The notes: a model not told the origin generated them from the sequence alone. A DNA stretch of 64,000 nt from Mesostigma viride (GCA_009746045.1 RPFO01001800.1:12501-76500), one strand, 5' to 3'. Shown: positions 23,001 through 34,141, numbered from the stretch's first letter. Program-made: numbers and translations.

Positions 23001-25027
23001 CGGTGGAACAGCTCCCAGATGCTGTCCATGGCGTCGATGACCGGCTCGGGGGCGACCAGGAACTGCATGGACCAGGTGTGTGCGTAGGCATGATGTTAAT
23101 GAGGCGAGGAATTATCAGGCACCCACATCAGTCCTGTGCACGTGTTGGGCATGCGCCGCACGACCACGTTTGACATGGTCACGTTTGCCATGACCACGTT
23201 TCACATGGCGGCGTTTGTCATTACGGGCTCAGGGTTCAGCAGGAGCCGTGGGACCATGCACGCATGCGTAGTGGAATAGCAGGCAGCATTAGCACGGGGC
23301 GACCAGCAACCGTGAACCATGTGTGCGCGCAGGCATGGCGCGGACGAGAAAAGAAACAACCACAATGAGACGGACATCGCGTGCACTGTAAACGTGATGC
23401 GGCCCACGCGCGTGCGTTCAAGCATGGCGATGATGTTGTTTGACAGCACATGGCGCATGCCACAGGGCATCTGTCCATTGATGGGCCATAGGCCATCAAA
23501 ACGAGGACAAAAGGACGTGGGTGGGCACCAAGAACTATCTGTGGAGGAGGCAGGGACGTGAACCCAGGGCATATGTCCACCAGGCAAGGTACCAGCCTAG
23601 GTCGTGTCAGATCCAAGGCCAGCCGGGTGGACAAAAGAGCAAGAGTGTTGGTACCGCCGGGTGAACGTCCTGGGAACAGGGAGAGCATTTCTACCGTTGG
23701 CAGATTTGGAAGCATGGGTAGTCCTTCCACTAGAGGCATTCGTGGCTTTGCTAGTACTAAAAAACTTGGTACTGCAGCATTGCGGGTGTTCACAATTAGG
23801 CCAAAAGGAGCATAAGAGAGTGCAGGATGTGTCATACCAGGGTACACCACGGTCAGCGGACCATTCTCGATGAGTCGACCATTGGACACAAGCAGTGCGA
23901 GGCACGGAGCCACCACGTGCCGCCCATGCTGGCACGCGCATATCGGCATTCACTAGTAACGGCCGTACTCCGACAGTAGATATCCAGCCCAGAGCCAGTA
24001 GCAGCTGGTTGCAAGGAGCTGGGACCCTGGGTACCTTTGTATAGCATAGCCATTTGTGTCATGACCTTCACATACTAGTGCAGACCATCGAGACTCACCA
24101 GTGTGTGTAAGACGTCCCCCCCCCCAAACAAAGACCACAGCTGGATTCTTATAGAAGTTAACTGACGTTGCTGTAATCACCATGAAACGACATGCCTACC
24201 ACACGCTGCACAATTGTGCAACACTGGGAGGTGATTTTGATGCAAACACTAGGCATTCACAATGAGGGTGTCTCGACACACGGACTTGGTGTGGGACAGA
24301 AGCAACGGATGAGGACCGGTGGGAAATGAACAAGTGGCGGGGCGCTAGGGGTCAGGAGGGAGAGAGAAGGTGGGGAAACTGCACGCAAGAGGGGTTGTGG
24401 GGAACTGCGGTTTGTGCCACCACATGCGGTGCACGTCATGCCCAGCTTATCGACAGAACACCCTACAAAAATCTAATAAATAGGCAGCCCGGAGGTTAAT
24501 GGAGAGGAAAGAAATAATGCCGTGGTTATGGTGTAATTATTGTGAGACAAACGTCTTTAAGCGGCGCGTCCAGGGTGTGCAACACTTACGATTGTAAAGA
24601 TTATGCAGAATATAAGGAGAAGCCTCTTGTAGAGCCCATTGACGAACCACGCGGCGCAGGTGGCAAACTGCTCGCTAGCACGTGTCGTCGCGCTCTCACT
24701 GCCAAGTTCGCTATCCAAGTCCTCGAAATCATATCCATCCCAGCCCTCAATGGCCGCGGCCGCGCCATGCACGCGGGGCTGCTCCGCGCTACGCCGGTCT
24801 CCAGAAGGTTCCCCTGCTGGTGGGGAGACTAGCCCAACAAGCAATTCTGGCCAAGCTAGGATGGATGACGCAGCAGACTGTGGGGTAACTGCGCGAAGGC
24901 GCGGACCCTCGTGCTTCACTTCGCCATGCGGGGCGGAAATAGGAAGCTCATCATGATGCTCATCGCTGGGCACTGCGACATACTTCTGTAGACGCTCCAT
25001 GCGCACTCTTTGTCGCGAGGTTAGCAT
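14077..25027 (-). CDS. type II membrane sulfotransferase-like protein, nine exons, about 1007 aa
   Basis: Exons (minus strand, 5' to 3'): 25027-24590, 23062-22906, 21491-19936, 19203-19103, 17748-17643, 16971-16846, 15864-15805, 15310-15061, 14306-14077. All phases agree (0,1,0,2,0,0,0,1) and the total is 3024 bases with the stop. Exon 1 gives a cytosolic N-tail and a membrane anchor (KRLLLIFCIIFTI, residues about 133-150, continuing into exon 2), as in Golgi transferases. Residues about 751-755 are RDPRD followed by LVVSGYFYH, the 3'-phosphate PAPS-binding motif of sulfotransferases. Then come GLSYQEYLQSVPKEQGLHEEM and YEDMWRYA, also typical. Exon 3 adds about 500 residues of Gly/Ser/Pro-rich sequence. 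The usual 5'-phosphosulfate loop (PKSGTT-like) was not seen, so activity is uncertain. Exon 8 is Cys-rich (ECRCNC). Likely role: sulfation of secreted glycans; substrate unknown. Confidence 0.82.
16265..16301. repeat. 16-bp hairpin with 5-bp loop
   Basis: CAAATCATATCAGTAA (16265-16280) and its exact complement (16286-16301) with loop AACAC, in the intron between exons 6 and 7 of the sulfotransferase gene. Just left of it, 16050-16140 holds repeated ACCAGATACCA phrases. Confidence 0.75.
16675..16770. repeat. 21-bp minisatellite, 4-5 copies
   Basis: Unit AGAGACACAAACACTGCGACA or a close variant (AGAAACAAACACTGCGACA), in the intron after exon 6 of the sulfotransferase gene. The Leu/Ser/Cys-rich open frames opposite it are artefacts. 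Confidence 0.9.
17021..17093. repeat. short G-rich tandem repeat, 3 copies
   Basis: Three units of about 31 bases with GGGGGGCAGTACGCCATTA, just upstream of sulfotransferase exon 6. Confidence 0.8.
17208..17231 (+). repeat. 24-base poly-G run
   Basis: Uninterrupted G from 17208 to 17231 in the intron between exons 5 and 6. It can form G-quadruplexes, and its length is likely to vary or be misread. Confidence 0.9.
17513..17655 (-). repeat. fourfold tandem copy of an exon-intron junction
   Basis: The end of sulfotransferase exon 5 plus its donor (TACCAGGAG|GTAAGGAGTGG) is repeated four times, with donor GT positions at 17642, 17602, 17560 and 17522 (spacing 40, 42 and 38). The last copy reads GTGAGG. 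Any copy could serve as a 5' splice site; only the first keeps the sulfotransferase frame cleanly. Confidence 0.85.
18271..18652. repeat. CCACG pentanucleotide microsatellite, about 380 bp
   Basis: About 75 copies of CCACG with interspersed CCAGG variants, in the intron between exons 4 and 5 of the sulfotransferase gene. A 5-base unit without stops is open in all six frames, which explains the long Arg-Gly-Val-Ala-Trp and Pro-Arg-His-Ala-Thr frames here; none is a gene. It is rich in CpG and CHG sites. Confidence 0.97.
18931..19080. repeat. 45-46-bp tandem repeat, 3.3 copies
   Basis: Units begin TTCATTCGTYAGTGCAA at 18931, 18977, 19022 and 19067, adjacent to the donor of sulfotransferase exon 4. 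Confidence 0.85.
22021..22076. repeat. 14-bp tandem repeat, 4 copies
   Basis: Four exact copies of TATATTCTATGCTG followed by a degenerate copy, in the intron between exons 2 and 3 of the sulfotransferase gene. Confidence 0.9.
23236..23949 (-). other. unassigned 237-codon open frame inside a sulfotransferase intron
   Basis: Open without stops in the intron between exons 1 and 2. The peptide (LALLVSNGRLIENGPLTVVY, later VEGLPMLPNLPTVEMLSLF) has no motif I recognise. The opposite strand at 23558-23815 is also open (STVGRFGSMGSPSTRGIRGF). It may be a transposon remnant on either strand, or chance. Confidence 0.2.
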
Positions 25028-26750
25028 TTAAGCAGGATGGACACCACCAACGCTGGCTTTCCAGCTTGTTTCTCCGAAATGGGCAGAACTTGGTCGAGAA
25101 TACACCGTACATTCCATTGCCGCATGGCAAGCCAAGCCGCGAGCGCCCCGAGCGTCCCGCCTCGCATTTCTTCTTGAAAGCTATATCATGACCTGTGGTC
25201 ACGTTGCAGGAGATAAGTAACATTGCTTCACTGTCCATGTGGTCACGCTATTGACGCGACAGGTGTAACCAGCGGACATGGCTGCATTTTCCTCATAGCT
25301 CCCACGCGTTACTCGAGGAATTAGGCCTCAGGCACGTCAATTCCTTAAACCGAGCGCTCGCCTAACCAGTAACCTCTTACTGTGGGGCATTGGTGGCGGG
25401 CAATTAGTGGCACCCACGCTATGTAGGCGCCACGTTGGCAGTATCAAGGTGATCATTGCGAGCACGACGGAAGATGTACGGACAAAGCATATGTCTTGGA
25501 GGAGCTTGGTTGAGTTGAGTATGAGTTCCCGCGCCGGTGGTCCGACACTAGACACTCGACAGAGAGCTTGGAGGGCCACAATTACAATTACTCTCGATGA
25601 AGTCAGCGGGCTTGGTACGGTGAGTGGTGGCCGTAATTCTACGATGAAGTTACAACTTACAAGGACCAGCCATGCTTACATAATTTCCATTTTTTATAAT
25701 CACTCTCTCCCGCCACGAGCCCACAGTACACTGTAGAGTGTAGACAAACCGCGGGCAGTGTGGATACAAACAATTTTTGGATACAACCAGGATCATATAT
25801 ACAACTCCAATACGTATGAGTTCGAACCATTACAAATGTTGTGTACGCGTCGTGTAGGTTCGGCTGGCCTGTTTGCCAACATCTCTGCCTACGGTAGGTG
25901 GCCAGGGAACACACCGTGTGTAACTTACATGACAGCCTGTTCGCAGGAAGTAAATCATCGCGTTACCTGAATTCAATGGGGAGAAGCAGCCGCAAGAGGT
26001 GGAGCAGTGGGACACTGGTCAATTTACAGCCGACGGGTCGATTACAGCCAACGTCAGTATGAGTTTTTGTCATTCTAGGAAACGCTGCCATTCTTGTAGG
26101 AAACCCTGCGCCATTCTTGAAATTCATAATGGCAAATACCGTTGGTGTACCATATTGCCTTAGCATCTCCTCAATATGTGTAGTCGCGGCCACTACTACT
26201 TGTGTTGAGATTGGTAGTGGAAAAGCTTGTGCGTGCATGTTTCCGGCAGAAGCGTCTAATTCCGGCTCCCAATACGAATGGGGAGAACAGGCCTCCCCTG
26301 ATTCCCCTGTGTTGTGTGACTTGTGTCTAGACTTGATTCTTTCTGATTTACAGACACGTAGCAATATTTTGTATACGTATATCTGCTGATAATTGCACAT
26401 TGTTGCAGGGTCCTTTGTCTCAACTTTTTCTCTTGCTTGTGTGTGTTCGTTCGCTGTATGGCTGATTACTACTCGCACCCGCAGACGTGAGTTTGTGACG
26501 GGGGAGCTCGAGGTCGGGCGCGGGGAATATGGGAAAGCCTGACCGGGTGAGTCTTGTGTCTTCAAGCAAATGATTATCAAGTACTGTGTATCGTTCCACA
26601 TCATGTGTGTTCGCAAATAAATATTAGTGTTACACCATGTATAATCTCCCCTGAGTAACGGTCCTTCTCTTTGACAGTAATTTCTTCCTATTCCCGATAT
26701 ATAGTTTAGCATGGCATATATTCATAGGTGGAATTTTCATATATCACTCT
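25028..26750. other. intergenic, 5' flank of the sulfotransferase gene
   Basis: No gene recognised. The promoter of the sulfotransferase gene should lie just right of 25027. 25507-25550 carries a piece of the foldback family seen at 5583-5710. A 249-codon minus-strand frame (25963-26712) has no motif or exon borders that I can support. Confidence 0.45.
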
Positions 26751-27041
26751 AGGCTCCAACTTTAGTAAAAAGCGGCCATTGTGGGTAAATCTAGGGGTAA
26801 TTCAGGGTAAAATCGTTTTACCCAAAAGTAAAAACAGGGTAAAGGGAACTTTGGGGTAAAAACAGATGAAAATTTTACCCCATTTTTATTTACTTTGATG
26901 TATGTACGCCCTAGTGTTGGGAAAAAAGGGGGTTAACTAAGTTTTACCATGCGATAAATCATGGGGAATAAACCAGGGAAAACGAACTATTTACCCATAT
27001 TCACCCTCTTTCCCCCCTGGAATTACCGGAGGTTGGAGCCT
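26751..27041. mobile_element. 291-bp MITE with 10-bp terminal inverted repeats
   Basis: AGGCTCCAAC at 26751-26760 and GTTGGAGCCT at 27032-27041. The interior is A+T rich with many GGGTAAA and TTTACCC blocks that can pair with each other, giving a folded structure. No coding capacity. The superfamily is not assignable from these ends. Confidence 0.65.
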
Positions 27042-27049
27042 CGAGTGGG

Positions 27050-28405
27050 TGTGGTGCAGCCCAGTCCCGGGTTGGTCAGTACGCCGTACGGAGCCGCAGA
27101 AGTACGGGAAAACGTACACTGAAGGCCTCCGCCGTATGTACGCGTACTTTACTTCAGAATACGCGGTTTGGACTTAGAATTTTTCGGGGGTACCAGCGGG
27201 CAGCGGGCACTGGCGCGGTGCCCAGGTTCTGGGCGCGTCGCGTTCACTGCACATTTGAGATTTTTACTACTAGAAGTAGATGCGTACAGTTCTTTCCATA
27301 AAGCGCAAGCCTTGCAAAATCTTTGGCCGGTAGGAGACAGCTAGGACTAGGTACATCACGCATAATGACAGCAAATGCCAGCTGTGCTACTGACGGTGTA
27401 ATGCAATATAGCGAGGACGAGGCCAGTGCGACTGTGCGATAGTGTGCAGCCATTTTCGATTTGCAGCCATGCCGAAGAAAGGGCCTGAATGGGATTTCGT
27501 TGTCGAGAAGAAAGAAGCAGTCACGGATGCTGTTAGTAACACAACGCAGTATGTGTCGAGGATGTTCTGCTCATTTTGCAACAAGAACTTCTCCTACAAG
27601 GCGGGGCCAATAAGCGTATTCCGAGTCCGTGCACACTTTGCCGGAATCGCAGGGGAAGGGGTGTTACCCTGCGACAAAATTCCACCGAATATCCGGAACA
27701 GGTTTCTCAGGATTGCTAACAACAAGTTGCAGAAGTCAGACGCCAAGAAGGTGCACACTTTGAACAGGGCAATGGCGGAGATGGGAGGGGCTGCGCCGGC
27801 TGACTTGTCGTCGGTTCCCAGCAAGCATCAAGGCCAGCTGAGCATCACCAAATGGCTGGTTCCCGTCGACGAACAAGGTATCCAGCTGCTGGCTGCCGAA
27901 TTTTTTATCGAGAACGGCATTGCCTTCAATGCGGCTGAGAGCGCCTCTTTCAAGCAGATGGTGGCCGGCATGATCCAATACAAAGGAGGGCACGTCACCC
28001 CTCCTTCTCGGAAGTTGTTGGGTGGCGAGCTGCTCGTGAAGAAGTTAGTTGTGTCTTATGTCCTCTCATGCATTATATAGTGGATGGCTTTCCTTACAAT
28101 TAACTAATTAATTGATTCCTTACAGTTCCCGTTGCAGTCTGCTCCCCCCAGCATTTAACAAATCATAATCAGATAGGATTGCAGGGCATAAATTAATGGA
28201 AGATGTTAATAAATAAGCATATACACCAAATTTCAGTTGCAATAACTGCATGACCATCATCAAGGAGCGTGCTAATTGGGTGACTGACAATTGGACCACA
28301 AAAACGGTCGCGTATTTTACCGCCGCGTATTTTACACCCCCCACGTATAATACGCGTATTTTAGGTCCGCGTATTATACCCCGTACCCGTATTTGCCAAC
28401 CTAGC
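27050..28405 (+). mobile_element. hAT element 1, internally deleted
   Basis: Both ends carry clustered CGTATT/TACGCG subterminal motifs and loosely matching inverted ends (GGTTGG..A.TACG). The first part of a hAT transposase lies between. The coding sequence stops at about 28301, where sequence jumps to the CGCGTATTTTAC-rich right end, so the catalytic core is missing. Exact ends and the 8-bp duplication could not be fixed. Confidence 0.6.
27469..28301 (+). pseudogene. hAT transposase, N-terminal part with BED zinc finger
   Basis: Exon 1 is 27469-28043 (ATG in TTGCAGCCATGCC). Exon 2 starts at 28237 after TTTCAG, with donor GTTAGT and phase 2. The BED-type finger reads CSFCNKNF...RAHFAGIAGEG...PC (two Cys, a His and a late Cys). 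Then ITKWLVP and AAEFFIENGIAFNAAES match the stretch before the catalytic domain of hAT transposases, and exon 2 has WVTDNWT. The DDE core and dimerisation domain are absent. A sister copy lies at 38582. Confidence 0.75.
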
Positions 28406-28439
28406 AGCCCACCCATTAACCTTTTTGGTTAAATGATAT

Positions 28440-29210
28440 CGGCTTGACCTAAAACTTGGAAGGTAGCTTCTGGGAGTGTTACTTGCAATGTGCCTAGCTA
28501 CCAAGTTTCGGGACAGTTGAATGTCATTTGATATCCACGCTTTACTCATGACTTAATTGCGGTACGCGAGCGGCTAGGAGCAACTATGTTGGGGGTGTTC
28601 AACAAGCCAAAGCCTGGGAGTGGCAGCCCTTCTCGAATGCCAGACATTCAACTGACCTGAAACTTGGTAGGCGCATTGCAAATTTGACACTCCCAAAAAT
28701 TACCCTCCAAGTTTCAAGTCAAGCCGATGTCATCTGATTGGTGGGCTGCACCAGTGACACGGTCCACTTCATTGCGGTACGCGGGCGACTATGTTGGGGG
28801 TGTTCAACAAGCCAAAGCCTCAGTGGGAGTGCTGGCAGCCCATCTCAAATGACATTCAACCGACATGAAACTTGGTAGGCACATTGCGACACACTCCCAA
28901 AAGCTAGAATCCAAGTTTCAGGTCAAGCCTGATAGGCATAATGCCATTTGATGGGTGCAGGGCTGCACCACACCCACTTCCGCATTGCGGTACGCGAGTG
29001 CTCATCTACGTAATTACGTTCAACAATCCATTGAAGCAGCTGGGAGTGGCAGCCCATATCAAATGACTTTCAATTGACCTGAAACTTGGTAGGCACATTG
29101 CAACACACTCCCTGAAGCTACCGTTTCCATTGTTTTAAAGTTTCAGGTCAAGTCGATGTCATTTGATGAGTGGGCTAGTGTACCGCACCCGCTTCATTGC
29201 TTTATGCAAG
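28440..29210. repeat. 213-bp satellite, about 3.5 copies, with internal hairpin
   Basis: The marker ATTGCGGTACGCG recurs at 28556, 28771 and 28984 (ATTGC again near 29196), giving periods of about 212-215. Each unit also holds an inverted pair (TGACCTGAAACTTGG and CCAAGTTTCAGGTCA) about 70 bases apart. Copies are clearly diverged. It directly follows the right end of hAT element 1. Confidence 0.8.
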
Positions 29211-29489
29211 TCAACTATCCAACTGCCAAGTGCTTGCCATGTTAAGTGAGACAACTACAACAATAGAACAATTATAACAACAATGGTGCCATTTCTATAA
29301 TATGAGATAACCAGTACTAGGAAAATAACAGTACTCGGCGATTTCTGGCCACCGTTGCACGTTTACGACTACAATTCATAATAAAAAGTACAAACCAATA
29401 TATCGATTATATGCGCTGGTTGTCTCCTTGATATCCTTTAAAATATGCCGGAAAGGTAAATATTGCTGTCAACGTTTCTATCGTCCGGC

Positions 29490-29740
29490 CTGATCGCAGT
29501 TTTTTCCAGCAGAACGCTGCCGACACCTATCAAATGGCATTCCCGCGAACCAAAAATTAGCCTGTATGATCTTTAGGTTACGTATAAAATCAATTTCATA
29601 AGTTTGGCCAGAAAATTCGAACGCAAACGTAAATGCCATGCATGTGTGGGCGCAAGCTACCATGGCCAGGTCGTCGTTTTCCGGAATGCACGCTGTACGT
29701 GAAAAAGTACCCTGACCCCTTGTACTTTGACCAGCCAGAA
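29490..29740 (+). repeat. dispersed 250-bp repeat, copy 1
   Basis: Matches 36885-37135 in direct orientation (shared CCTGATCGCAGTTTTTTCCAGC, GATCTTTAGG, CCATG.C.AGGTCGT and CTGTACTTTGACCA blocks). No function recognised; it is probably part of a transposon. Confidence 0.7.
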
Positions 29741-29879
29741 CACCTCTATAACTTTGTCAGAAGTATGCTAACCCTAGTACCATGCTGTGAGGAAAATTAT
29801 AAACTTTGGATCTTCTCTGCTAAACTTTTCCTAATTCTTAATAGTTTTCATGGCATTTGGTCCCCCCAAAAGGGGCCGA

Positions 29880-30185
29880 TGCATCAAAGCCCAAGCCGGG
29901 TTTCAAGAAGCTGATCAACCTAGGAAGTGGGCTGGGGGCAACCTCGAAAGAGCCAGTGGTGCTTGATGATGACGGGCCAAGCAAGGACATAGCGGGCTCC
30001 TACTTTGCCAAGAAGGAGAGCTTGCTTGACAAGGATGCGGCGAAGCAAGACATGCTGGTTACCGCCGAAGCTCAGAAAATCAAGATTGGCATTTTGAGGG
30101 AAACAATGAAGGACATGGGGGACGACCGTGAGTTGTATGCTTAATTGGCCCGGAAGAGGTTGTTTGATATGATTAGCACTCTTTA
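29880..30185 (+). pseudogene. SANT-type transposon gene, second exon, inverted copy with a stop
   Basis: Encodes KPKPGFKKLINLGSGLG, then KDAAKQDMLVTAEAQKIKIG, almost the same protein as the minus-strand exon at 34443-34142. It has a premature TAA where the other copy reads Leu (ELYA, stop, then ARKRLFDMIST). No first exon lies to its left, so it is a partial copy. Confidence 0.7.
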
Positions 30186-30908
30186 ATCCGGAGATTGCAT
30201 GGAATGTGTTGCACGGATGCGACATGCCATTTGTGGTATTAAATTATCCGGGCGTCCCGGTCGATCAACGCCGACCGTAATCCAGCGCCAGTGCCGAGGC
30301 CATAGTATAGTTGGTAGCCGAGGCAATCCATGTGGAAGTAAGTGTAGAAGTTTTGCTGACGAACTTGGCCTTTGCGTCGTAGGCGGACCTAGAGCCTGAC
30401 CGGGAGTTACGGGACAACCAAACTTGTGGCACTGCACACACGTTATGATGGTACCTACGGACTTTGGATATTTTTCAGGAGAGGCCTAGCCGTACTAGTC
30501 TTTAATGTGTTCTAGACGGTTCGGAAGCCCGTCCCCGCGGACGTCACGTCATGCCTGGTTGGCACCGCGAGGCGTGCAGCCACCGACAGGGACGAAGGGA
30601 CAAAATAGGCAAGGCACGAGCTATGCCAGCAATCCGGACCTTGTATCGTAATTTACCACGTTGCTCTACAGATTAAGTATCGCTTAATCCTGGAGTGTAA
30701 TTCTCCAGTGGGATCGAGTGCGAATCCCTCACCTACTGGGTGAAAGTCTTCCCTTATTGAGTGTTTTAATCTGTGTGGTAACATTGCAATATACGAAACC
30801 GGTTTTCCGGGTTTGAGCATATTAATCGTATCGTGTGACAAGTATTCTGAAGCCACCATCGTGCGCTGTGACGCATAGGAAGTCAAAGGTCCTCCGCATT
30901 CATTATCA
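30186..30908. other. non-genic stretch within the inverted duplication
   Basis: No gene recognised. A short similarity to the 3' flank of the 34142 gene copy (AGATTGCATGGAATG) continues for a few tens of bases. Tested for tRNA-like folds by eye; none convincing. Confidence 0.4.
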
Positions 30909-30948
30909 ATCATCAAGGCGCTATTATTTTAGTTAGATAGCCATACAT

Positions 30949-31537
30949 GTTAAAATGGACTCGGAGGAAAGTTTCCTAGTGGCCTCTATCCCGTCCCGTT
31001 TTTCTGTAATCTGATCCGGATCATCAACGGAATTATATAAGGGCCGGAACCCTTACTAATTCCGCTTGCATTAATACATTGTGGGGGTCGGATCCTCACA
31101 ATCCTCATTGTTCATACCAGTTACCCACATTGCAAATCCTGCACGCACCAACCTGGCCTTGTCCGGTTGACCTAAGGGATTCGTCAGGAAACGAATTTCC
31201 TTATATTGCGTGCTTACGGAAACGCTTTGTGGGTTACACTTTCACGCATTATTTGGCGTCTTGGCGATTGCCTCGCACCCCATACCCTACATCTGGGATA
31301 CTGTCAGCTCCGGCAAGGTGCAGGATCTCACGTCCTTTTGACGTATTTTGGTGCTCGGTCCCCGTGACCTGTTTAGCGTGACAGTGCCCGAGAGGACGCT
31401 GCCACGGCTTTATACTCAAGCACCGTTCGTTCAAAGGACTGCACTTCCAGCGGATTCGCATGGACAACCAGGTACATTCCTGGCTAGCAAGGATTATGCC
31501 CTATCCTCCTTGTTAGAGCGCAGTGTTACCTGTTTGG

Positions 31538-31603
<66 letters not shown>

Positions 31604-31640
31604 ATTATTGATTTATCATCCCGCCAAGACTAGAGGCACA
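30949..31640 (+). mobile_element. LTR, left copy
   Basis: Begins TGTTAAAATGG, ends AGGCACA and contains a (TG)30 tract at 31541-31600. The right copy (33681-33021) is in inverted orientation, the reverse of a normal retrotransposon, where LTRs are direct repeats. Similarity between the arms continues outside the LTR for about 40 bases (30909-30948) and inward through the first 33 bases of the gag region (to 31673). Confidence 0.7.
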
Positions 31641-31645
31641 TTGTG

Positions 31646-33018
31646 TCACACTTGACCAGCCACCACGCGATGGAGATCCTCGAGGTGGGCGAATTTCCGC
31701 TTCACCTCATCCCGGAATTCTGGTTGCAAGCCCTCATAAAACCTTGCCAAGGCTTCTGGGCCCATCAGGTCATCATCCCGCCCAGCTAGAAGCTCGAACT
31801 TGGTCATATATTCCCGATAGCTCAGGTTCCCCTGCTTGAACGCCCCAAAAGCCTCCCGGTCCCGCTTGTCTTGGTCGGGTGGCAAGTACTTGGCCCGTGG
31901 GCGCCGAAATAATTCCGCCAAGCTGCTGGGGAAGCCATTGGCCGGGGCGCTTTCGCAATAGAGAGTTTGTCTCACATCGGGAGCCAGTGCCTCGTTGGAC
32001 ACCAGCTTGACCTTGATATCCTCATCCAAGAGCTTGCAATGGTATGTCTCCCGGATGTCGATCTTCTGAGACACTGCAATCTCCCAAGCCTCAAACTCTT
32101 GGTACGAGCAGTCGGGTTTAAACTTGGGAATGTCCGGCAGCTTGGGCAACGGTGGTAGTCGCCCGGAATTGTGAGTATCATTGTCATGATGGCCCATGAT
32201 ACTCGCGGGTCTCCCGAGCCCGACCACACCTTGCGAGGTGTGCCCGCGCGGGTAACCTGCCGGGGGGCTGCACTCATCCTCACCCGGGTGCTCATACCCA
32301 TGTGGGTAGTGGGCGCGGCTTGCATGATGATGGGCGGCGGCGGCCGCTGGGTGCTGCGCTCGCGGGTCACCCGGAGCCAGGCGGTCGTATGCTGAGTTGG
32401 GGAGGGGAATTGCCTCCCCTGCGACCCCGAAGGAAGACCGACTGGTCCGTACGGTGCCCTGGCCCTGCCCAGACATTGGTGAGGCGTGGCCGAAGGGGCT
32501 AGCCCCAAGGGGTCCAGGCGCATGATAGGACGCTCGATTGGCAGCGCGGTGAGACTGCGCTCGGCTATCATACAAGGGTGGCGTTGGGGCGCTGCTGGGC
32601 CAAGTGGCCAATGTAGTTTGCAGCAGCACAGTCTGTAGGCAGGGCCCCACTCCTACCGTAGTGCAGGGTAACATTATTCCCCAGCGCCCCCGCGCCGGCT
32701 CCTACACCAGGGGCTGGACCCGCCGATGTTCCCGCGATGGATGTTCCACTTGGTGGTCCATTAAGGGGATTCACTACGGGGCTATCAGTCAGGTGGTGCG
32801 CCGGCAGCCGCCGAGGAATTCCCTCCCAAACGTGGGGTTTGTGCCGGGGATGACCCCCTAGAGCCACGCTCACTACTCGGGCGCGAGTGATTTTGGGTAG
32901 CTCTCTCTGCCGCATCTAGTGCTGCCACGAGGGAAGGGGCAGGAGAGAAGCGATGGGCCTCTCGTCGCCCTCGCTCAATACCATCAACCATCGCGTGGTG
33001 GCTGGTCAAGTGTGACAC
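31646..33018 (-). pseudogene. LTR-retrotransposon Gag (Ty3-like), frameshifted and truncated
   Basis: Starts at ATG 33018 (MSHLTSHHAMVDGIERGRRE) directly after the right LTR. It shifts frame near 32790-32880 and again near 32600-32670, then stays open to 31646. The C-terminal part has the retrotransposon gag pattern (NGFPSSLAELFRRPRAKYLP, FKQGNLSYREYMTKFELLAG, ARFYEGLQPEFRDEVKRKF). The N-terminal half is Pro/Ala/His rich. The frame ends in RVVAGQV exactly where the inverted LTR arm begins, so protease, RT and integrase are absent. The zinc knuckle is also missing. Confidence 0.75.
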
Positions 33019-33020
33019 AA

Positions 33021-33060
33021 TGTGCCTCCTCTAGTCTTTGCGGGATGATAATTTGATAAT

Positions 33061-33098
<38 letters not shown>

Positions 33099-33681
33099 TC
33101 AAACAGGTTACACTGCGCTCTAACAAGGAGGATAGGGCATTTTCCTTGCCAGCCAGCAATGTACCTGGTTGTCCATGCAAATCCGCTGGAAGTGCAGTCC
33201 TTTGAACGAACGGTGCTTGAGTATAAAGCCGTGGCAGCGTCCTCTCGGGCACTGTCACGCTCAACGGGTCACGGGGACCGAGCACCAAAATACGTCAAAA
33301 GGACGTGAGATCCTGCGGCTTGCCGGAGCTGACAGTATCCCAGATGTAAGGTGCGAGGCAATTGCCAAGACGCCAAATAATGCGTGAAAGTGTAACCCAC
33401 AAAGCGTTTCCGTAAGCACGCAATATAAGGAAATTCGTTTCGTGACGAATCCCTTAGGTCAACCGGACAAGGCCAGGTTGGTGAGTGCAGGAACTGCAAT
33501 ATGGGTAACGGGTATGAACAATTAGGATTGTGAGGATCCGACCCCCACAATGTATTACTGCAAGCGGTATTAGTAAGGGTTCCGGCCCTTATATAATTCC
33601 GTTGATGATCCAGATCAGATTACAGAAAAACGGGACGGGATAGAGGCCACTAGGAAACTTTCCTCCGAGTCCATTTTAACA
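33021..33681 (-). mobile_element. LTR, right copy (inverted)
   Basis: Reverse complement of the left LTR, in the correct orientation to be the 5' LTR of the minus-strand gag. Its CA microsatellite (33064-33096) is about 27 bases shorter than the (TG)30 of the left copy, and scattered substitutions separate the two. Confidence 0.7.
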
Positions 33682-34141
33682 CGTATGGCTATCTGGAATA
33701 GCGCCTTGATGATTCCGCAAGTTAAATCCCGTATAGACTCGTGCCTTTTCGTGATATGACAATTGGAGCTCAAGACAAGTTCCTCAAGTACTAATGCTAG
33801 CTCAGCGTTAACTTGGCATTTCGTGCCCATCGACTAAGCTGAATTGGTTGATCACTTTGATTGAAACAACATTCATGCTTTCCGGCTGCATGAATAGACG
33901 GATGAATTAATTAAATATTTAATAATCGTGTGTGCGAGCGTGCATTTGGGAGCATAATCCTCAAGTTAAGATGTTCTATGGATGATGCAGGCCCACCTAG
34001 GTCAGCCCTTGCATAGATGTGCATAAACCATAGGGCAGGTGAGGTCATTCATGCACACAATAGTGCATAAGATTGCATACATGATGGTAGTGAAATCCGT
34101 GCATTGCAGCAAGTGGCCCATTCCATGCAATCTGCAGAGGA

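Noticed and set aside
25963-26712. 249-codon minus-strand frame
   Set aside because: No motif, mixed composition and no convincing splice or start context; chance opening is likely.
30250-30360. Possible tRNA gene (GCCGAGGCCATAGTATAGTTGG)
   Set aside because: The start resembles a D-arm, but no matching acceptor stem, anticodon arm or T-arm could be folded.
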